Source: Nitrincola sp. (GTDB taxonomy: Bacteria; Pseudomonadota; Gammaproteobacteria; Pseudomonadales; Balneatricaceae). From it: a stretch of 64,000 bases of DNA. The translations under genes and the position numbers were made by a program. The number at the start of each line of letters is the position of its first letter. The stretch's first letter is position 1. Location: positions 1 through 64,000 of the forward strand of contig JAJOJN010000047.1 of NCBI GenBank assembly GCA_021208565.1. The letters are read 5' to 3'. Under the pieces are notes generated by a model. It made no database searches. It saw only the letters and a list, made by a program, of their open reading frames with translations, and had not been told where the DNA came from. Shown piece after piece: positions 13,098-22,535 of this stretch.

Positions 13098-13732
13098 TAA
13101 GTTCCTGACAGTTCATCAAGATTGATACGTCGAACATGGCGACTTAAGTCCAATTCATGGTGCGTAGTGAGTAATACCGTACCCCCACGTGCAGCATGCT
13201 CGATTAACAGTGCTTCTTTTGCAGCAACCCCTTTTTTGTCTATCGCCGTGAAAGGCTCATCAAGAATCCAGAGTGGCGCACGACTTAAATATAAACGCGC
13301 CAAACTCACACGGCGATTCTGACCGGCTGACAGCATGTGACAAGGTACATCCTCGAAGCCCTTTAAGCCTACTGCATTGAGCGCATTGGGTATATGTTGT
13401 AGATCAATATCCGCATCGAGTGCAGCGTACCAAGTTAAATTTTCTTCTGGCGTTAGCACCGCCTTTACACCAGCATGATGACCGAAATACAGCAATTCAC
13501 GTCGAAAGGCATCTAACTGCTGATTAACTGACACTCCACGCCATAAAATCTCACCTTCATAATGGCGCGACAAACCACTCAATATCCGAAGCAGAGTGGT
13601 TTTACCACTACCATTTTGACCTTCAACTTGTAGGATCTCGCCCGGAAATACACTAAAGTTAAGATGATTGAACAGGACTCTGTCATCTCGCTCACAGAAA
13701 AGGTCAACTACTTGTAAAAGTGGATCAGCCAC
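13097..13732 (-). CDS. ccmA: Haem exporter ATP-binding protein CcmA
   Basis: ATPase of the CcmAB complex. It has Walker A (GQNGSGKTTLLRILSGL), an ABC signature (LSAGQNRRVSLARL), Walker B (LWILDEPFTAID) and a switch histidine (TTHHE). It is 211 residues, a usual CcmA length. The start is GTG. It is the first gene of the minus-strand ccm operon; the 130 bases upstream separate it from the divergent fliK-like gene. Confidence 0.96.
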   Translation of the reverse strand: MADPLLQVVDLFCERDDRVLFNHLNFSVFPGEILQVEGQNGSGKTTLLRILSGLSRHYEGEILWRGVSVNQQLDAFRRELLYFGHHAGVKAVLTPEENLTWYAALDADIDLQHIPNALNAVGLKGFEDVPCHMLSAGQNRRVSLARLYLSRAPLWILDEPFTAIDKKGVAAKEALLIEHAARGGTVLLTTHHELDLSRHVRRINLDELSGT

Positions 13733-13864
13733 GCAACACCTTGATCATCATTAGCAGGATTTTTGACATGAGGACTGAACCTTTCCACATTGCCGCCGAT
13801 ATAAATAAGGCTATCATTATAAACTGTTCGGGACGGTCATGTTAGAGGGTAACTGGGGTAGACT

Positions 13865-16030
13865 GTGCAAACCTACTTAAACGTTCGTGCAATGAATGTA
13901 GGCAACGACACTGCGCAAGGCACTCGCGGTAGTGATGCTGCGCGCGTCATCCCGGCAGGTCGCGAAACCACGGCAACGGTCGTACAAGTTAGTCAAAGCC
14001 AATCACAATCTGGACAGTTTATCGTTCAGTTACAGGTCGGCAGTCGCATGATTGAACTCGCCACTCCTCGCCCTTTTCCTCAGGGCAGCCAGGTGTTACT
14101 GAGCCGCGACGCACAAGGAAATATTCAACTTCAACTACCTGTAAATAACAACACCACCGCAGACGCTAATCGTTTACAAAATGCGCCAGCACAAGCCCGT
14201 GCTGAAGCCGAAGCGTTATTGATGAGAATTACAGCTAACTCATCGCAACAGGCAACGAGTTTACCTGTAAACCTGACTCAACGCGGTATTGTTCTGGCTC
14301 AACCCTCAGCTACAACCGCTCAAGCCAATGCTTCATCAACCAACTCACCAACATCCAACTCACCCACATCCAGCACCGCAACCACCTCGGGTAACCAAGT
14401 GGCGTCTGCCGGAGGACAAGCAACAACAGGGCAAACCATTAATACTGCTACCCTACCCAGTTCAACATCGGCTGCTCAATCAGCTTTAGGAACTAACCCT
14501 GGCAATACAACAACTAATGCTATACTCACCGCAAACCCATCGCCATCAACTACACCAAGTAACTTAACAGCGCAATCTGCGGCCAACACAACATCGACTA
14601 ACCCAGCTGTAAGCAATATGAGTAGTGCTTCAGCGGGTCAGAATACGGCTTCAAGCAGCAATGCAAACTTAAGCAACACGTCTGCCGCTAACACGGCCTT
14701 GGCAAATCCAACCAGTGCAACTAACCCTCAATCGATGAGCAACGCTGGAAATCCGGTTAATGCCAGCCTATTGACTCAGTCTGCCTCAGCACAGTTAGTC
14801 AATCAGATACCCTCACCGACACCTGTTACCAATGCAGCAACCGCCAACACAGCGGCTGCAGGCTCTAACCAAACACCTGTTCAAGTCAATTCAGGTCAGG
14901 CCAATAGCCCTGCCACCAGTCTAGCATCGTCAAACTTAGTACCATCTCCACCCGGCAACACGGCATCGAATAGCGCCGCAACCTCAACAAACACTAATGC
15001 CAACCTAACAACACCGCTGGCAAACCTAATCGGCAGTAACGAAGGTAGCAATCGACCACAAGGTTTTCCTGTAAGAGTGTTGGTGGCCGGTCAGGTAATC
15101 GATTTAGTCAGTCCACGACCTGTTCAATCAGGTCAACAGGTTGATGTTACGAGAAATGAACAGGGGTTAATTAGAATTCAATTCTCCCAACCGGCGACAC
15201 CCCTAGCCCAACAGCCCGCAATACAGGCGATCATGCAGCAGACGCTGCGTGAGGTACTGCCGGTCCAACTTCCCTTAGCCGATGGACTCAATCAGCTGAT
15301 GCAGATCAGTGAACGCCAGGGGGTTAGGCAAAACAATGCATTGAACCAACTCATTCAATCCATGCTCAGCCTTTTCAGCGTCAAACCGGGTGATGCTGAT
15401 GCTGATAAGGCGATAGCACGTAATCTGCAACAGGGCGGCTTGCTCAGTGAAGCGGGTTTAAGTAAAACAGGGCAGCAACAACCGCCACCTGATCTCAAGC
15501 AGCAGCTTGGACAGCTTTTAAAGGTGGCCGATCAGCTACCCGCACAAGCGAGAGAGCAGTTAAATCAACTGGTGAATGCTCTACTTGCACGCAGCACAGC
15601 CCAACAAATTAGCAGCCTTCAACGCTGGCGTGATCTCCCTGATGGCGGTCAGGAGCGCCACTATCGTTTGGATCTTCCGATTCAACAACAGCAAGGTTTT
15701 GATAATGCCGAGCTCAGAATTACTGAGCATCGTCGCCGTAATGAGGAAGGCGAGTTTGTTACCCTCTGGAGTGTTAAACTGCACTTTGAACTGGAACAGG
15801 ATGGTGCGGTGGATGCTGAGTTGAGTTTGCAGGATCGATTCCAACTGAATGCAAATTTCTGGGTTGAAAAGCCTGAAACCTTAGCCCGAATGAGAGAAAG
15901 ACTCAGTCATTTTGAGCAAGAGCTTAAGAGTAAAGGTTTTGATGTAGCCCCCCTGAATGCTCGACTTGGCAAGTTGGCAAATCCCGAAGTCACGCCGCTG
16001 AGCAAGCGTCTGGTGGATATCCATACTTAG
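13865..16030 (+). CDS. fliK: Flagellar hook-length control FliK-like protein
   Basis: The last 110 residues match the Flg_hook domain (LWSVKLHFELEQDGAVDAELSLQDRFQLNANFW). In FliK this domain signals the secretion apparatus to switch substrates. The middle, about residues 110-395, is Ala/Ser/Thr/Asn-rich low complexity and probably disordered. Two similar 45-residue modules flank it: residues 50-93 (FIVQLQVGSRMIELATPRP) and 400-443 (FPVRVLVAGQVIDLVSPRP). At 721 residues with a GTG start, it is long for FliK. It is followed 9 bases later by an FlhB-like gene, and no other flagellar gene is nearby. In pseudomonads a similar FliK/FlhB-like pair also sits next to ccm, so this may be a paralogue rather than the main FliK. 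Confidence 0.78.
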   Translation: MQTYLNVRAMNVGNDTAQGTRGSDAARVIPAGRETTATVVQVSQSQSQSGQFIVQLQVGSRMIELATPRPFPQGSQVLLSRDAQGNIQLQLPVNNNTTADANRLQNAPAQARAEAEALLMRITANSSQQATSLPVNLTQRGIVLAQPSATTAQANASSTNSPTSNSPTSSTATTSGNQVASAGGQATTGQTINTATLPSSTSAAQSALGTNPGNTTTNAILTANPSPSTTPSNLTAQSAANTTSTNPAVSNMSSASAGQNTASSSNANLSNTSAANTALANPTSATNPQSMSNAGNPVNASLLTQSASAQLVNQIPSPTPVTNAATANTAAAGSNQTPVQVNSGQANSPATSLASSNLVPSPPGNTASNSAATSTNTNANLTTPLANLIGSNEGSNRPQGFPVRVLVAGQVIDLVSPRPVQSGQQVDVTRNEQGLIRIQFSQPATPLAQQPAIQAIMQQTLREVLPVQLPLADGLNQLMQISERQGVRQNNALNQLIQSMLSLFSVKPGDADADKAIARNLQQGGLLSEAGLSKTGQQQPPPDLKQQLGQLLKVADQLPAQAREQLNQLVNALLARSTAQQISSLQRWRDLPDGGQERHYRLDLPIQQQQGFDNAELRITEHRRRNEEGEFVTLWSVKLHFELEQDGAVDAELSLQDRFQLNANFWVEKPETLARMRERLSHFEQELKSKGFDVAPLNARLGKLANPEVTPLSKRLVDIHT

Positions 16031-16039
16031 AAGGGCGAA

Positions 16040-16318
16040 ATGAACGATAAAGTTGACACCAAACAAGCCGTCGCACTGAAATATGATCAGGAAAAAGGCA
16101 CTGCACCTACCGTTATTGCAAAAGGTAAAGGATTGATTGCTGAGCAAATTATTGCCCTAGCTGAAGAACATGATATCCATATCCACGAAAATCCGGAACT
16201 GTTAGAAGTGCTAATCCGCTTAGAACTGGGTGACGAAATTCCAGAAACACTCTATAAAGCGATCGCCGAAGTGATCGCCTTTGCTTATAACTTAAAGAAC
16301 ACTGAAAATAAGCATTAA
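16040..16318 (+). CDS. FlhB C-terminal-domain-like small protein (FhlB type)
   Basis: A 92-residue stand-alone version of the cytoplasmic FlhB/YscU domain: QAVALKYDQEKGTAPTVIAKGKGLIAEQIIALAEEHDIHIHENPELLEVLIRLELGDEIPE. Full-length FlhB has four membrane helices and an NPTH autocleavage motif just before this region; both are absent, and the protein begins right after where NPTH would be. It is in an apparent two-gene unit with the FliK-like protein. Such orphans are known in several bacteria and can partly replace the cleaved FlhB fragment. The gene converges on sufE, with only about 10 bases between the stops. Confidence 0.85.
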   Translation: MNDKVDTKQAVALKYDQEKGTAPTVIAKGKGLIAEQIIALAEEHDIHIHENPELLEVLIRLELGDEIPETLYKAIAEVIAFAYNLKNTENKH

Positions 16319-16328
16319 CTCATTAAAA

Positions 16329-16752
16329 TCATGCAAATCGAGCAGCAGTTTCTCTGATTCTAGCCACCATCGCTTTCAAACCGTTTCCACGGCTTGGACT
16401 TAAGTGTTTGATTAGGTTGAGCTGCTCAAAATAGCCTTCGATATCAAAGGATTGAATCTCTTGAGGTGATTTAGCATTGTAGGCTGCCAGCACCACCGCC
16501 AATAAGCCTCTGACGATATGAGAGTTACTATCGGCTTCGAAGTAGAGTCTATCCCCTTCTAGATGCTCAGATAGCCAGACAAGACTTTGGCAACCTTTTG
16601 ACCTGATTGGCCTCGGTTTGCAGGGCCTCATCCATCGAAGGTAACTCCTTTCCTAAATCGATGATGTAACGGTAGCGGTCTTCCCAGCTATCAAAAAAAG
16701 CCAAACTATCCACTATATCGTCGGTAGTGATATCGGTGCCAAAGGTTTTCAT
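16329..16752 (-). CDS. sufE: Cysteine desulfuration protein SufE
   Basis: SufE takes persulfide sulfur from SufS and passes it to SufBCD. The N-terminal half has the family string FDSWEDRYRYIIDLGKELP, and the conserved cysteine lies in VKGCQSLVWL, once a one-base frame break at about 16600 is repaired. The C-terminal half (FEADSNSHIVRGLLAVVLAAYNAKSP) is typical. I prefer the ATG at 16752, giving about 141 residues, close to other SufE proteins. A GTG at 16794 would add 14 residues but starts inside a perfect hairpin. It is the last gene of the iscR-suf operon. Confidence 0.9.
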
Positions 16753-16780
16753 TCGTCTGTTAATTCCATACTCTTTAAGT

Positions 16781-16800
16781 AGATCTGTCGACACAGATCT
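16781..16800. other. Perfect 8-bp hairpin at the sufT-sufE junction
   Basis: AGATCTGT and ACAGATCT are exact reverse complements separated by CGAC. The hairpin lies just after the sufT stop and ahead of the preferred sufE start. No T-tract follows on the minus strand, so a terminator is unlikely. It could set relative expression of sufE by RNA processing or mRNA end protection; this is inference. Confidence 0.5.
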
Positions 16801-16802
16801 TT

Positions 16803-17336
16803 TTAGTAGAACATGCCCGTTGCCAGCTGAGCTTCCTCACTCATCATATCGCGCTGCCAAGGTGGATCAAAGATCAACTCCACCTTCACAGATTTAACAT
16901 TGGGCACCTTAGCGACGCGATATTCTACATCACCCACTAGAACGGGTCCCATACCGCAACCTGGAGCCGTGAGTGTCATATCAATATCGACAGATTTAGA
17001 AGTTTGATTGATCTTTACAGCATAGATGAGCCCAAGATTGACCAGATCAACCGGTATTTCAGGATCATAGATGGTTTTAAGAGCATCCCAAACCTGTTCT
17101 TCCAGAATTTCATCTGTTTCAGGATCAGGAAAAGAGAGCTTTTCAGGGACTAAACCCAAAGCCGCCGCATCTGTACCATCAACACGAACCATTTGCCCAT
17201 TCCAAGTGAGGGTGTAGTTCCCCCCTAAGGACTGAGTAATAGTGACAAAGGTATCCTTGGGAATAGTCACCGGTGTCCCAGCAGGCACAATACGCGCAGG
17301 ACAATCCGTTTGTGTGACGACCATGCGTCTTTCCAT
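16803..17336 (-). CDS. sufT: Iron-sulfur cluster assembly factor SufT (MIP18/DUF59)
   Basis: Residues 75-177 form a DUF59/MIP18 domain (DALKTIYDPEIPVDLVNLGLIYAV...MTLTAPGCGMGPVL) with the conserved cysteine in APGCGM. The N-terminal 70 residues (IVPAGTPVTIPKDTFVTITQSLGGNYTL) are the extension that defines the SufT subfamily. SufT supports Fe-S protein maturation. It is embedded in the suf operon, overlapping the sufA start by one base, which supports the assignment. Confidence 0.9.
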   Translation of the reverse strand: MERRMVVTQTDCPARIVPAGTPVTIPKDTFVTITQSLGGNYTLTWNGQMVRVDGTDAAALGLVPEKLSFPDPETDEILEEQVWDALKTIYDPEIPVDLVNLGLIYAVKINQTSKSVDIDMTLTAPGCGMGPVLVGDVEYRVAKVPNVKSVKVELIFDPPWQRDMMSEEAQLATGMFY

Positions 17337-17695
17337 TAGTCATTCACCGTAAAGCTTTCACCACAACCACACTCACTGGTGGCGTTGGGATTGATAAATT
17401 TGATCTGACGGTTGATACCCTCTTTCACATAATCGATCTCGGTACCCGACAGAATAGGCAAACTGGATTTATCGATGAAAAACGTCACATCATCAACCTG
17501 CATTTTTAAATCATCACCCGCATCTTGCTCAACCAAGTCAAGGATGTACATATAACCTGAACAACCACTGGGTTTGACACTCAAACGAATGGCATGAGCT
17601 TCCGGTTTACTTTCCAGCTGTTTACGAAAATGTGATAACGCATTAGGCAGGACTGTGACTGCCTGAGTGGTTGGATTAAACTCTTCAACCGACAT
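17336..17695 (-). CDS. sufA: A-type Fe-S carrier SufA
   Basis: A 119-residue HesB/IscA-type carrier. The three conserved cysteines are present: one in PSGCSGYMYIL and two in the C-terminal SECGCGESF. A-type proteins accept clusters from scaffolds and deliver them to apoproteins. Position between sufS and sufT favours SufA, although IscA/ErpA share the same fold and cannot be separated on motifs alone. Confidence 0.88.
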   Translation of the reverse strand: MSVEEFNPTTQAVTVLPNALSHFRKQLESKPEAHAIRLSVKPSGCSGYMYILDLVEQDAGDDLKMQVDDVTFFIDKSSLPILSGTEIDYVKEGINRQIKFINPNATSECGCGESFTVND

Positions 17696-17722
17696 ACTGA
17701 CACCTCTAACTCTCTAAACCTA

Positions 17723-18974
17723 TCAGATTAAAAAGGTTTTTGCCTTTTCTAGAGCGGCAAACAAGCGATCAACTTCTTCAAAGGTGTTATAAAAACTAAA
17801 ACTCGCACGCACCGTGCCATCAAGACCAAGATGTTCCATGACCGGTTGAGCACAGTGACTGCCAGTTCTGACGGCAATACCTTGTTGATCCAGCAACATA
17901 CCGATATCGGCTGAATGGATCCCTTCCAAAATAAAGCTCATCACACAAACACGATTACGCGCACACCCCACCATCCTTAGGCCTTCAAAGGCTTCGGCAC
18001 GTTGCTGGACGCGCTGCATCAAGGCTTCTTCATGAGCCATGGCACCGGCTTTATCCAAACTATTGAGGTATTCGATCGCGGCCGCCAAACCTATGGCATC
18101 CGCTATATTTGGGGTACCCGCTTCAAATTTAAATGGAATACGATTGAAGGTTGTCCCTGCAAAGCTGACGTTTTCAATCATTTCACCACCACCATGCCAA
18201 GGCGGCATCGCTTCGAGTAACTCAGCACGCCCCCAGAGCACACCAATACCCGTAGGCCCAAAGAGTTTATGCCCGGAGAAGGCATAAAAGTCACAGCCTA
18301 GTGCCTGCACATCAGCCATCCAGTGCCCTACTCCCTGAGCGCCATCCACCATGACCAAAGCACCCACTTGATGCGCTTTTCAGCCATCTCTTCACCGGAT
18401 TAATGCTGCCCAACGCATTAGAGACCTGTCCGAAGGAGACCATCTTCACCCGTTCATCAAGCATAGAGGCATAAGCATCTAGATCTATTTCACCCATTGA
18501 GGTGACGGGAATCGGTTCAACAGTAGCACCTTTTTCTGCTGCAACTAACTGCCAAGGTACGATATTGGAGTGGTGCTCCATCATCGAAACCAACACACGA
18601 TCACCTGATTGGAGATGTTGGCGTCCCCAACTGTATGCCACCAGATTGATCCCCTCAGTTGTACCTCGGGTCCAAATCACTTCACGCGATTCCGGTGCAT
18701 TGATAAATTCAGCTAGGGTAACGCGAGCCTTTTCAAACTTTTCCGTCGCTTTATCGCTCAAGGAGTGAGCACCACGGTGAACATTACTGTTATAAGTGCT
18801 GTAAAACTCGACCAATGCATCAATCACCGCTTGCGGCTTTTGAGTCGTCGCGCCGTTATCCAGATAGACTAGCGGATGCCCATTCACTTGTTGATGCAGA
18901 ATAGGAAAATCCTGACGCACTGCCATGACGTCAAAAGGTTTGATTTGCTCTGCCACCGTTGCTGCCTTATTCAT
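17723..18974 (-). CDS. sufS: Cysteine desulfurase SufS (class II)
   Basis: PLP enzyme that converts cysteine to alanine and an enzyme-bound persulfide. Visible motifs are YLDNGATTQKP near the N-terminus, MMEHHSNIVPWQ, the PLP lysine in AFSGHKLFGPTGIGVL, and the catalytic cysteine in VRTGSHCAQP, typical of group II. One frame break near 18365 splits the middle; the repaired reading runs from NALGSINPVK into the KAHQVGALVMVDGAQ region. About 417 residues are expected, near the usual SufS size. It overlaps the sufD stop by 8 bases. Confidence 0.94.
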
Positions 18975-20280
18975 GAATGATATGTCGTGTCAGCTGATCA
19001 TTTTGCCCAAACATATGTGCGATTCGAGGTCTTAGCCAGTGTCGCAACACATCCAACTCAACGCCTTCAACCAGTTCATTGACAAAACCAAAGCTCAACA
19101 TAACACGCGCCTCTGCTTCAGAAACGCCTCGACTGGTGAGGTAGAAAAGCGCCTCGTCGTTAAGCTGACTCACGGTAGCACCGTGTGCACAACGAACGTC
19201 ATCGGCGTAGATTTCAAGTTCTGGTTTAGTGTTGACCTGCGCTTGATCCGAGGTCAACAGATTACGGTTACTCATCTCGGCCAATGTTTTTTGGGCATCC
19301 TGATGAATATGAATACGGCCATTAAACACCGCTTTGGCCGAGTCAGCGATCACACCACGAAAGGTTTCATTAGTGGTACAGTGAGGCACACAGTGTTCCA
19401 CGCAAGTGTGATAATCAACACGCTGTTGCTTACGGGGAAGATAGATACCATTCAACTGCACATCAGAACCTGAACCTAAATGCTTGAGATGGTAATCGAT
19501 ACGCTTTAAACGACTGCCATTAGCCAGCGTAAATCCATTAAAGCGAGCATCCTGATTCAATCGAACATGCACACCACCTGTATGCAGAGCTTGTTCTGAC
19601 TCCAGATTGATACGGTAGTGTTTAAGCGACGCATTGGCGCCCACCACGCATTCGGTTAAGGCATTTGTCCAACCGCGATCAACGGTCGAGGTAGAGAAAT
19701 AATGCTCTAACAGCGTGGCTTCAGCGCCTGTCTCCAGAACTACTAAAACGCGTGCATTGACCGCCTTAGCATCACCTTGATCATTGACATGAACCACGTA
19801 AACGGGCTTATCCAAACGCTGATTGGCCGCCACATGTAACAAAACACCCTCATGCAACCAGCTGCTATTCAGGGCTGCAAAGAGATGCGTTTGCTGATCC
19901 GCAATTTGTCCTAAATGCTGTTTAATCAAGACTTGCTGCGCTGCATTGGCGTCTGCAAAGGTCACCATCTCAGCCGGTAAGGCTGAAGACAACTCACTGT
20001 TTAGACGCCCATTAACGAACACTAAGCGATAGGCATCCAGTTCAATGAACTCAGCCAGCGTTTCATCCGAAAGCGTGTTCGAAGCGGCTATATCGCAAAG
20101 TTGCCACTGCTCGTTCTCGACGGGTAACAAAGAGGTATAGCGCCAAGCTTCTGTTTTACGTGTTGGCCAAGCATGCGCCTGCCATGAGAGCGAACCCTGA
20201 GCACGCAGATCACTTAACCAAGGCGTAACCGTTTGCTGCGCAGCTAAAGCTAGCGCCTGCTGTTGAAATTCACCTGCCAT
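18967..20280 (-). CDS. sufD: Fe-S assembly scaffold subunit SufD
   Basis: SufD pairs with SufB and SufC in the SufBC2D scaffold. The C-terminal two thirds carry the UPF0051 beta-helix core (NGIYLPRKQQRVDYHTCVEHCVPHCTTNETFRGV and HGATVSQLNDEALFYLTSRGV), including the conserved histidine of the SufB-SufD interface. The length, 437 residues, is normal and the frame is intact. It lies directly downstream of sufC, with adjoining stop and start. Confidence 0.95.
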   Translation of the reverse strand: MAGEFQQQALALAAQQTVTPWLSDLRAQGSLSWQAHAWPTRKTEAWRYTSLLPVENEQWQLCDIAASNTLSDETLAEFIELDAYRLVFVNGRLNSELSSALPAEMVTFADANAAQQVLIKQHLGQIADQQTHLFAALNSSWLHEGVLLHVAANQRLDKPVYVVHVNDQGDAKAVNARVLVVLETGAEATLLEHYFSTSTVDRGWTNALTECVVGANASLKHYRINLESEQALHTGGVHVRLNQDARFNGFTLANGSRLKRIDYHLKHLGSGSDVQLNGIYLPRKQQRVDYHTCVEHCVPHCTTNETFRGVIADSAKAVFNGRIHIHQDAQKTLAEMSNRNLLTSDQAQVNTKPELEIYADDVRCAHGATVSQLNDEALFYLTSRGVSEAEARVMLSFGFVNELVEGVELDVLRHWLRPRIAHMFGQNDQLTRHIIHE

Positions 20281-21029
20281 TACGCCACCTCATCTTCGAG
20301 CCAGCTATAACCTTTCGCTTCCAGTTCAAGCGCCAGCGACTTATCACCAGACTTAACGATACGTCCGTTCGCCAAAACATGAACAAAATCCGGTACGATA
20401 TAGTCCAGCAAACGCTGATAGTGTGTCACCACGATAAAACTACGATCATCAGCACGCATGGCGTTAACGCCTTTAGCCACCACTTGCAGCGCATCAATAT
20501 CCAAACCTGAATCGGTTTCATCCAAAATGCACAATGACGGCTCCATAAGCATCATCTGCATAATTTCATTGCGCTTTTTCTCACCGCCAGAAAAACCTTC
20601 ATTGACGCCACGTTTCAAAAAGCTTTGATCTAAACCAACCGCCTTACAGGCTTCACGCGCCATTTTCATGAAATCGATAGCCGACAGCTCAGATTGACCG
20701 GCATGACTACGACGCGCATCCACTGCCGCTTTCAACAACTCCATATTGCTCACACCCGGAATCTCAACCGGATATTGGAAGGCTAAAAACAAACCTTCGC
20801 GTGCGCGGATTTCTGGATCTAATTCAAGTAGGTCTTGTCCTTTGAACTCGATACTACCGGATGTTGCTTCATAACCAGGACGTCCTGCTAAGACATTACC
20901 CAAGGTACTCTTGCCGGCGCCATTAGGGCCCATGATGGCATGAATTTCACCCGGTTTAACGTCAAGTGACAGTTTTTTAATGATCTCTTTATCTTCTACC
21001 GATGCACACAAATCTTTGATGGTTAACAT
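20280..21029 (-). CDS. sufC: Fe-S assembly ATPase SufC
   Basis: ABC-type ATPase of the SufBCD complex. It has Walker A (GPNGAGKSTLGNVLAG), signature (FSGGEKKRNEIMQM), Walker B (CILDETDSGLDIDAL) and switch histidine (VVTHYQRLL). I choose the ATG giving MLTIKDLCASVEDKEI, because SufC proteins begin here; a start 12 bases earlier is possible. It is 249 residues from this start. Confidence 0.95.
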   Translation of the reverse strand: MLTIKDLCASVEDKEIIKKLSLDVKPGEIHAIMGPNGAGKSTLGNVLAGRPGYEATSGSIEFKGQDLLELDPEIRAREGLFLAFQYPVEIPGVSNMELLKAAVDARRSHAGQSELSAIDFMKMAREACKAVGLDQSFLKRGVNEGFSGGEKKRNEIMQMMLMEPSLCILDETDSGLDIDALQVVAKGVNAMRADDRSFIVVTHYQRLLDYIVPDFVHVLANGRIVKSGDKSLALELEAKGYSWLEDEVA

Positions 21030-21069
21030 AATAAATTCCAAAAACTAGCAAATGATTAGAGAGGCTGGA

Positions 21070-22507
21070 TTAACCCACAGATCCTTCAAGACTGACTTCG
21101 AGCAACTTTCCGGCTTCGACAGCAAATTCCATGGGCAACTGCTTAAAGACTTCACGGCAGAAGCCATTCACGATCATTGAAACCGCTTTTTCAGCATCTA
21201 ATCCGCGCTGTTGACACAAAAACATTTGATCATCACTGACCTTTGAGGTGGTCGCTTCATGCTCAACGATCGCTGACGGGTGTGCACTTTCGATATAGGG
21301 GAAAGTGTGTGCACCACAACGATCACCAATTAAGAGTGAGTCACACTGGGTATAATTACGCGCGCCAGCAGCGGATGAACCCATTCGCACTAAACCGCGA
21401 TAAGCATTCTGACTATGACCTGCGGAGATACCCTTCGAAATGATGGTGGACTTGGTATTTTTACCCAAGTGAATCATTTTGGTTCCAGTATCGGCTTGCT
21501 GATAATTATTGGTCAGCGCAACAGAATAGAACTCACCAACACTGTGATCACCTTTCAAGATACAGCTCGGGTATTTCCAAGTGACGGCTGATCCCGTTTC
21601 CACCTGCGTCCAAGAGATTTTGGCACGAGTATGGCAAATACCTCGTTTGGTCACGAAGTTATAGATACCACCTTTACCGTTTTCATCACCTGGATACCAG
21701 TTCTGTACGGTAGAGTATTTGATTTCAGCATTATCCAACGCAATCAGCTCAACCACGGCCGCATGAAGCTGGTTTTCATCTCGCTGAGGCGCTGTACAAC
21801 CCTCTAAATAGCTGACATGAGAGCCTTCATCCGCAATGATTAGCGTTCGCTCAAACTGCCCAGTATTCATCTGATTGATGCGGAAATAGGTGGATAACTC
21901 CATCGGGCAACGAACGCCTTTCGGAATATACACGAAAGAACCGTCTGAAAAGACCGCAGAGTTTAATGCGGCATAATAGTTGTCTCGTTGAGGAACGACG
22001 CTACCAATGTACTTTTTCACCAAATCGGGGAATCGGTGCACTGCTTCACTGATTGGACAGAAAATCACGCCCGCCTCTTCCAGCTTTTCACGGAAGGTTG
22101 TGACCACAGAGACCGAGTCAAATACCGCATCAACGGCAACGCCCGCAAGCATCTCTTGCTCATGCAAAGGGATACCCAGCTTGTTATAGGTTTCGATCAG
22201 ATCAGGATCGACTTCATCCAAACTTTTAGGGCGATCCTCTAAACTTTTGGGTGCTGAGTAGTAAGACACCGCCTGAAAATCAATTTCAGGATAGTGAACA
22301 TGTGCCCAGTCAGGCTCCTCCATGGTTTGCCAGATTCTATAGGCTTTGAGACGCCACTCTAACATCCATTCAGGTTCATTTTTCTTAGCAGAGATAAACC
22401 GGATGACGTCTTCATTTAGACCTGGGGGTAAGGTTTCGGATTCAATTTCAGTGATGAAACCTGCCGCATACTCTTTTTTTAATTAACTGTTCAACCTGTT
22501 CAGACAT
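21070..22507 (-). CDS. sufB: Fe-S assembly scaffold SufB
   Basis: Cluster scaffold of SufBC2D. The body is intact from [16 protein letters not shown] onward and includes [37 protein letters not shown] and the C-terminal [21 protein letters not shown]. The true start is the ATG at 22507 ([11 protein letters not shown]), preceded by AGAGGTAGG. An A7 run near 22475 (T7 on the plus strand) shifts the frame; repairing it joins [21 protein letters not shown] to the main body. The repaired protein is about 479 residues, a normal length. Confidence 0.94.
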
Positions 22508-22535
22508 AAGCCTACCTCTGATTTCTCTTTATGCG

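Noticed and set aside
19039..19473. 144-codon plus-strand open frame opposite sufD
   Set aside because: Shadow of an intact SufD; no ribosome-binding site or recognisable domain.
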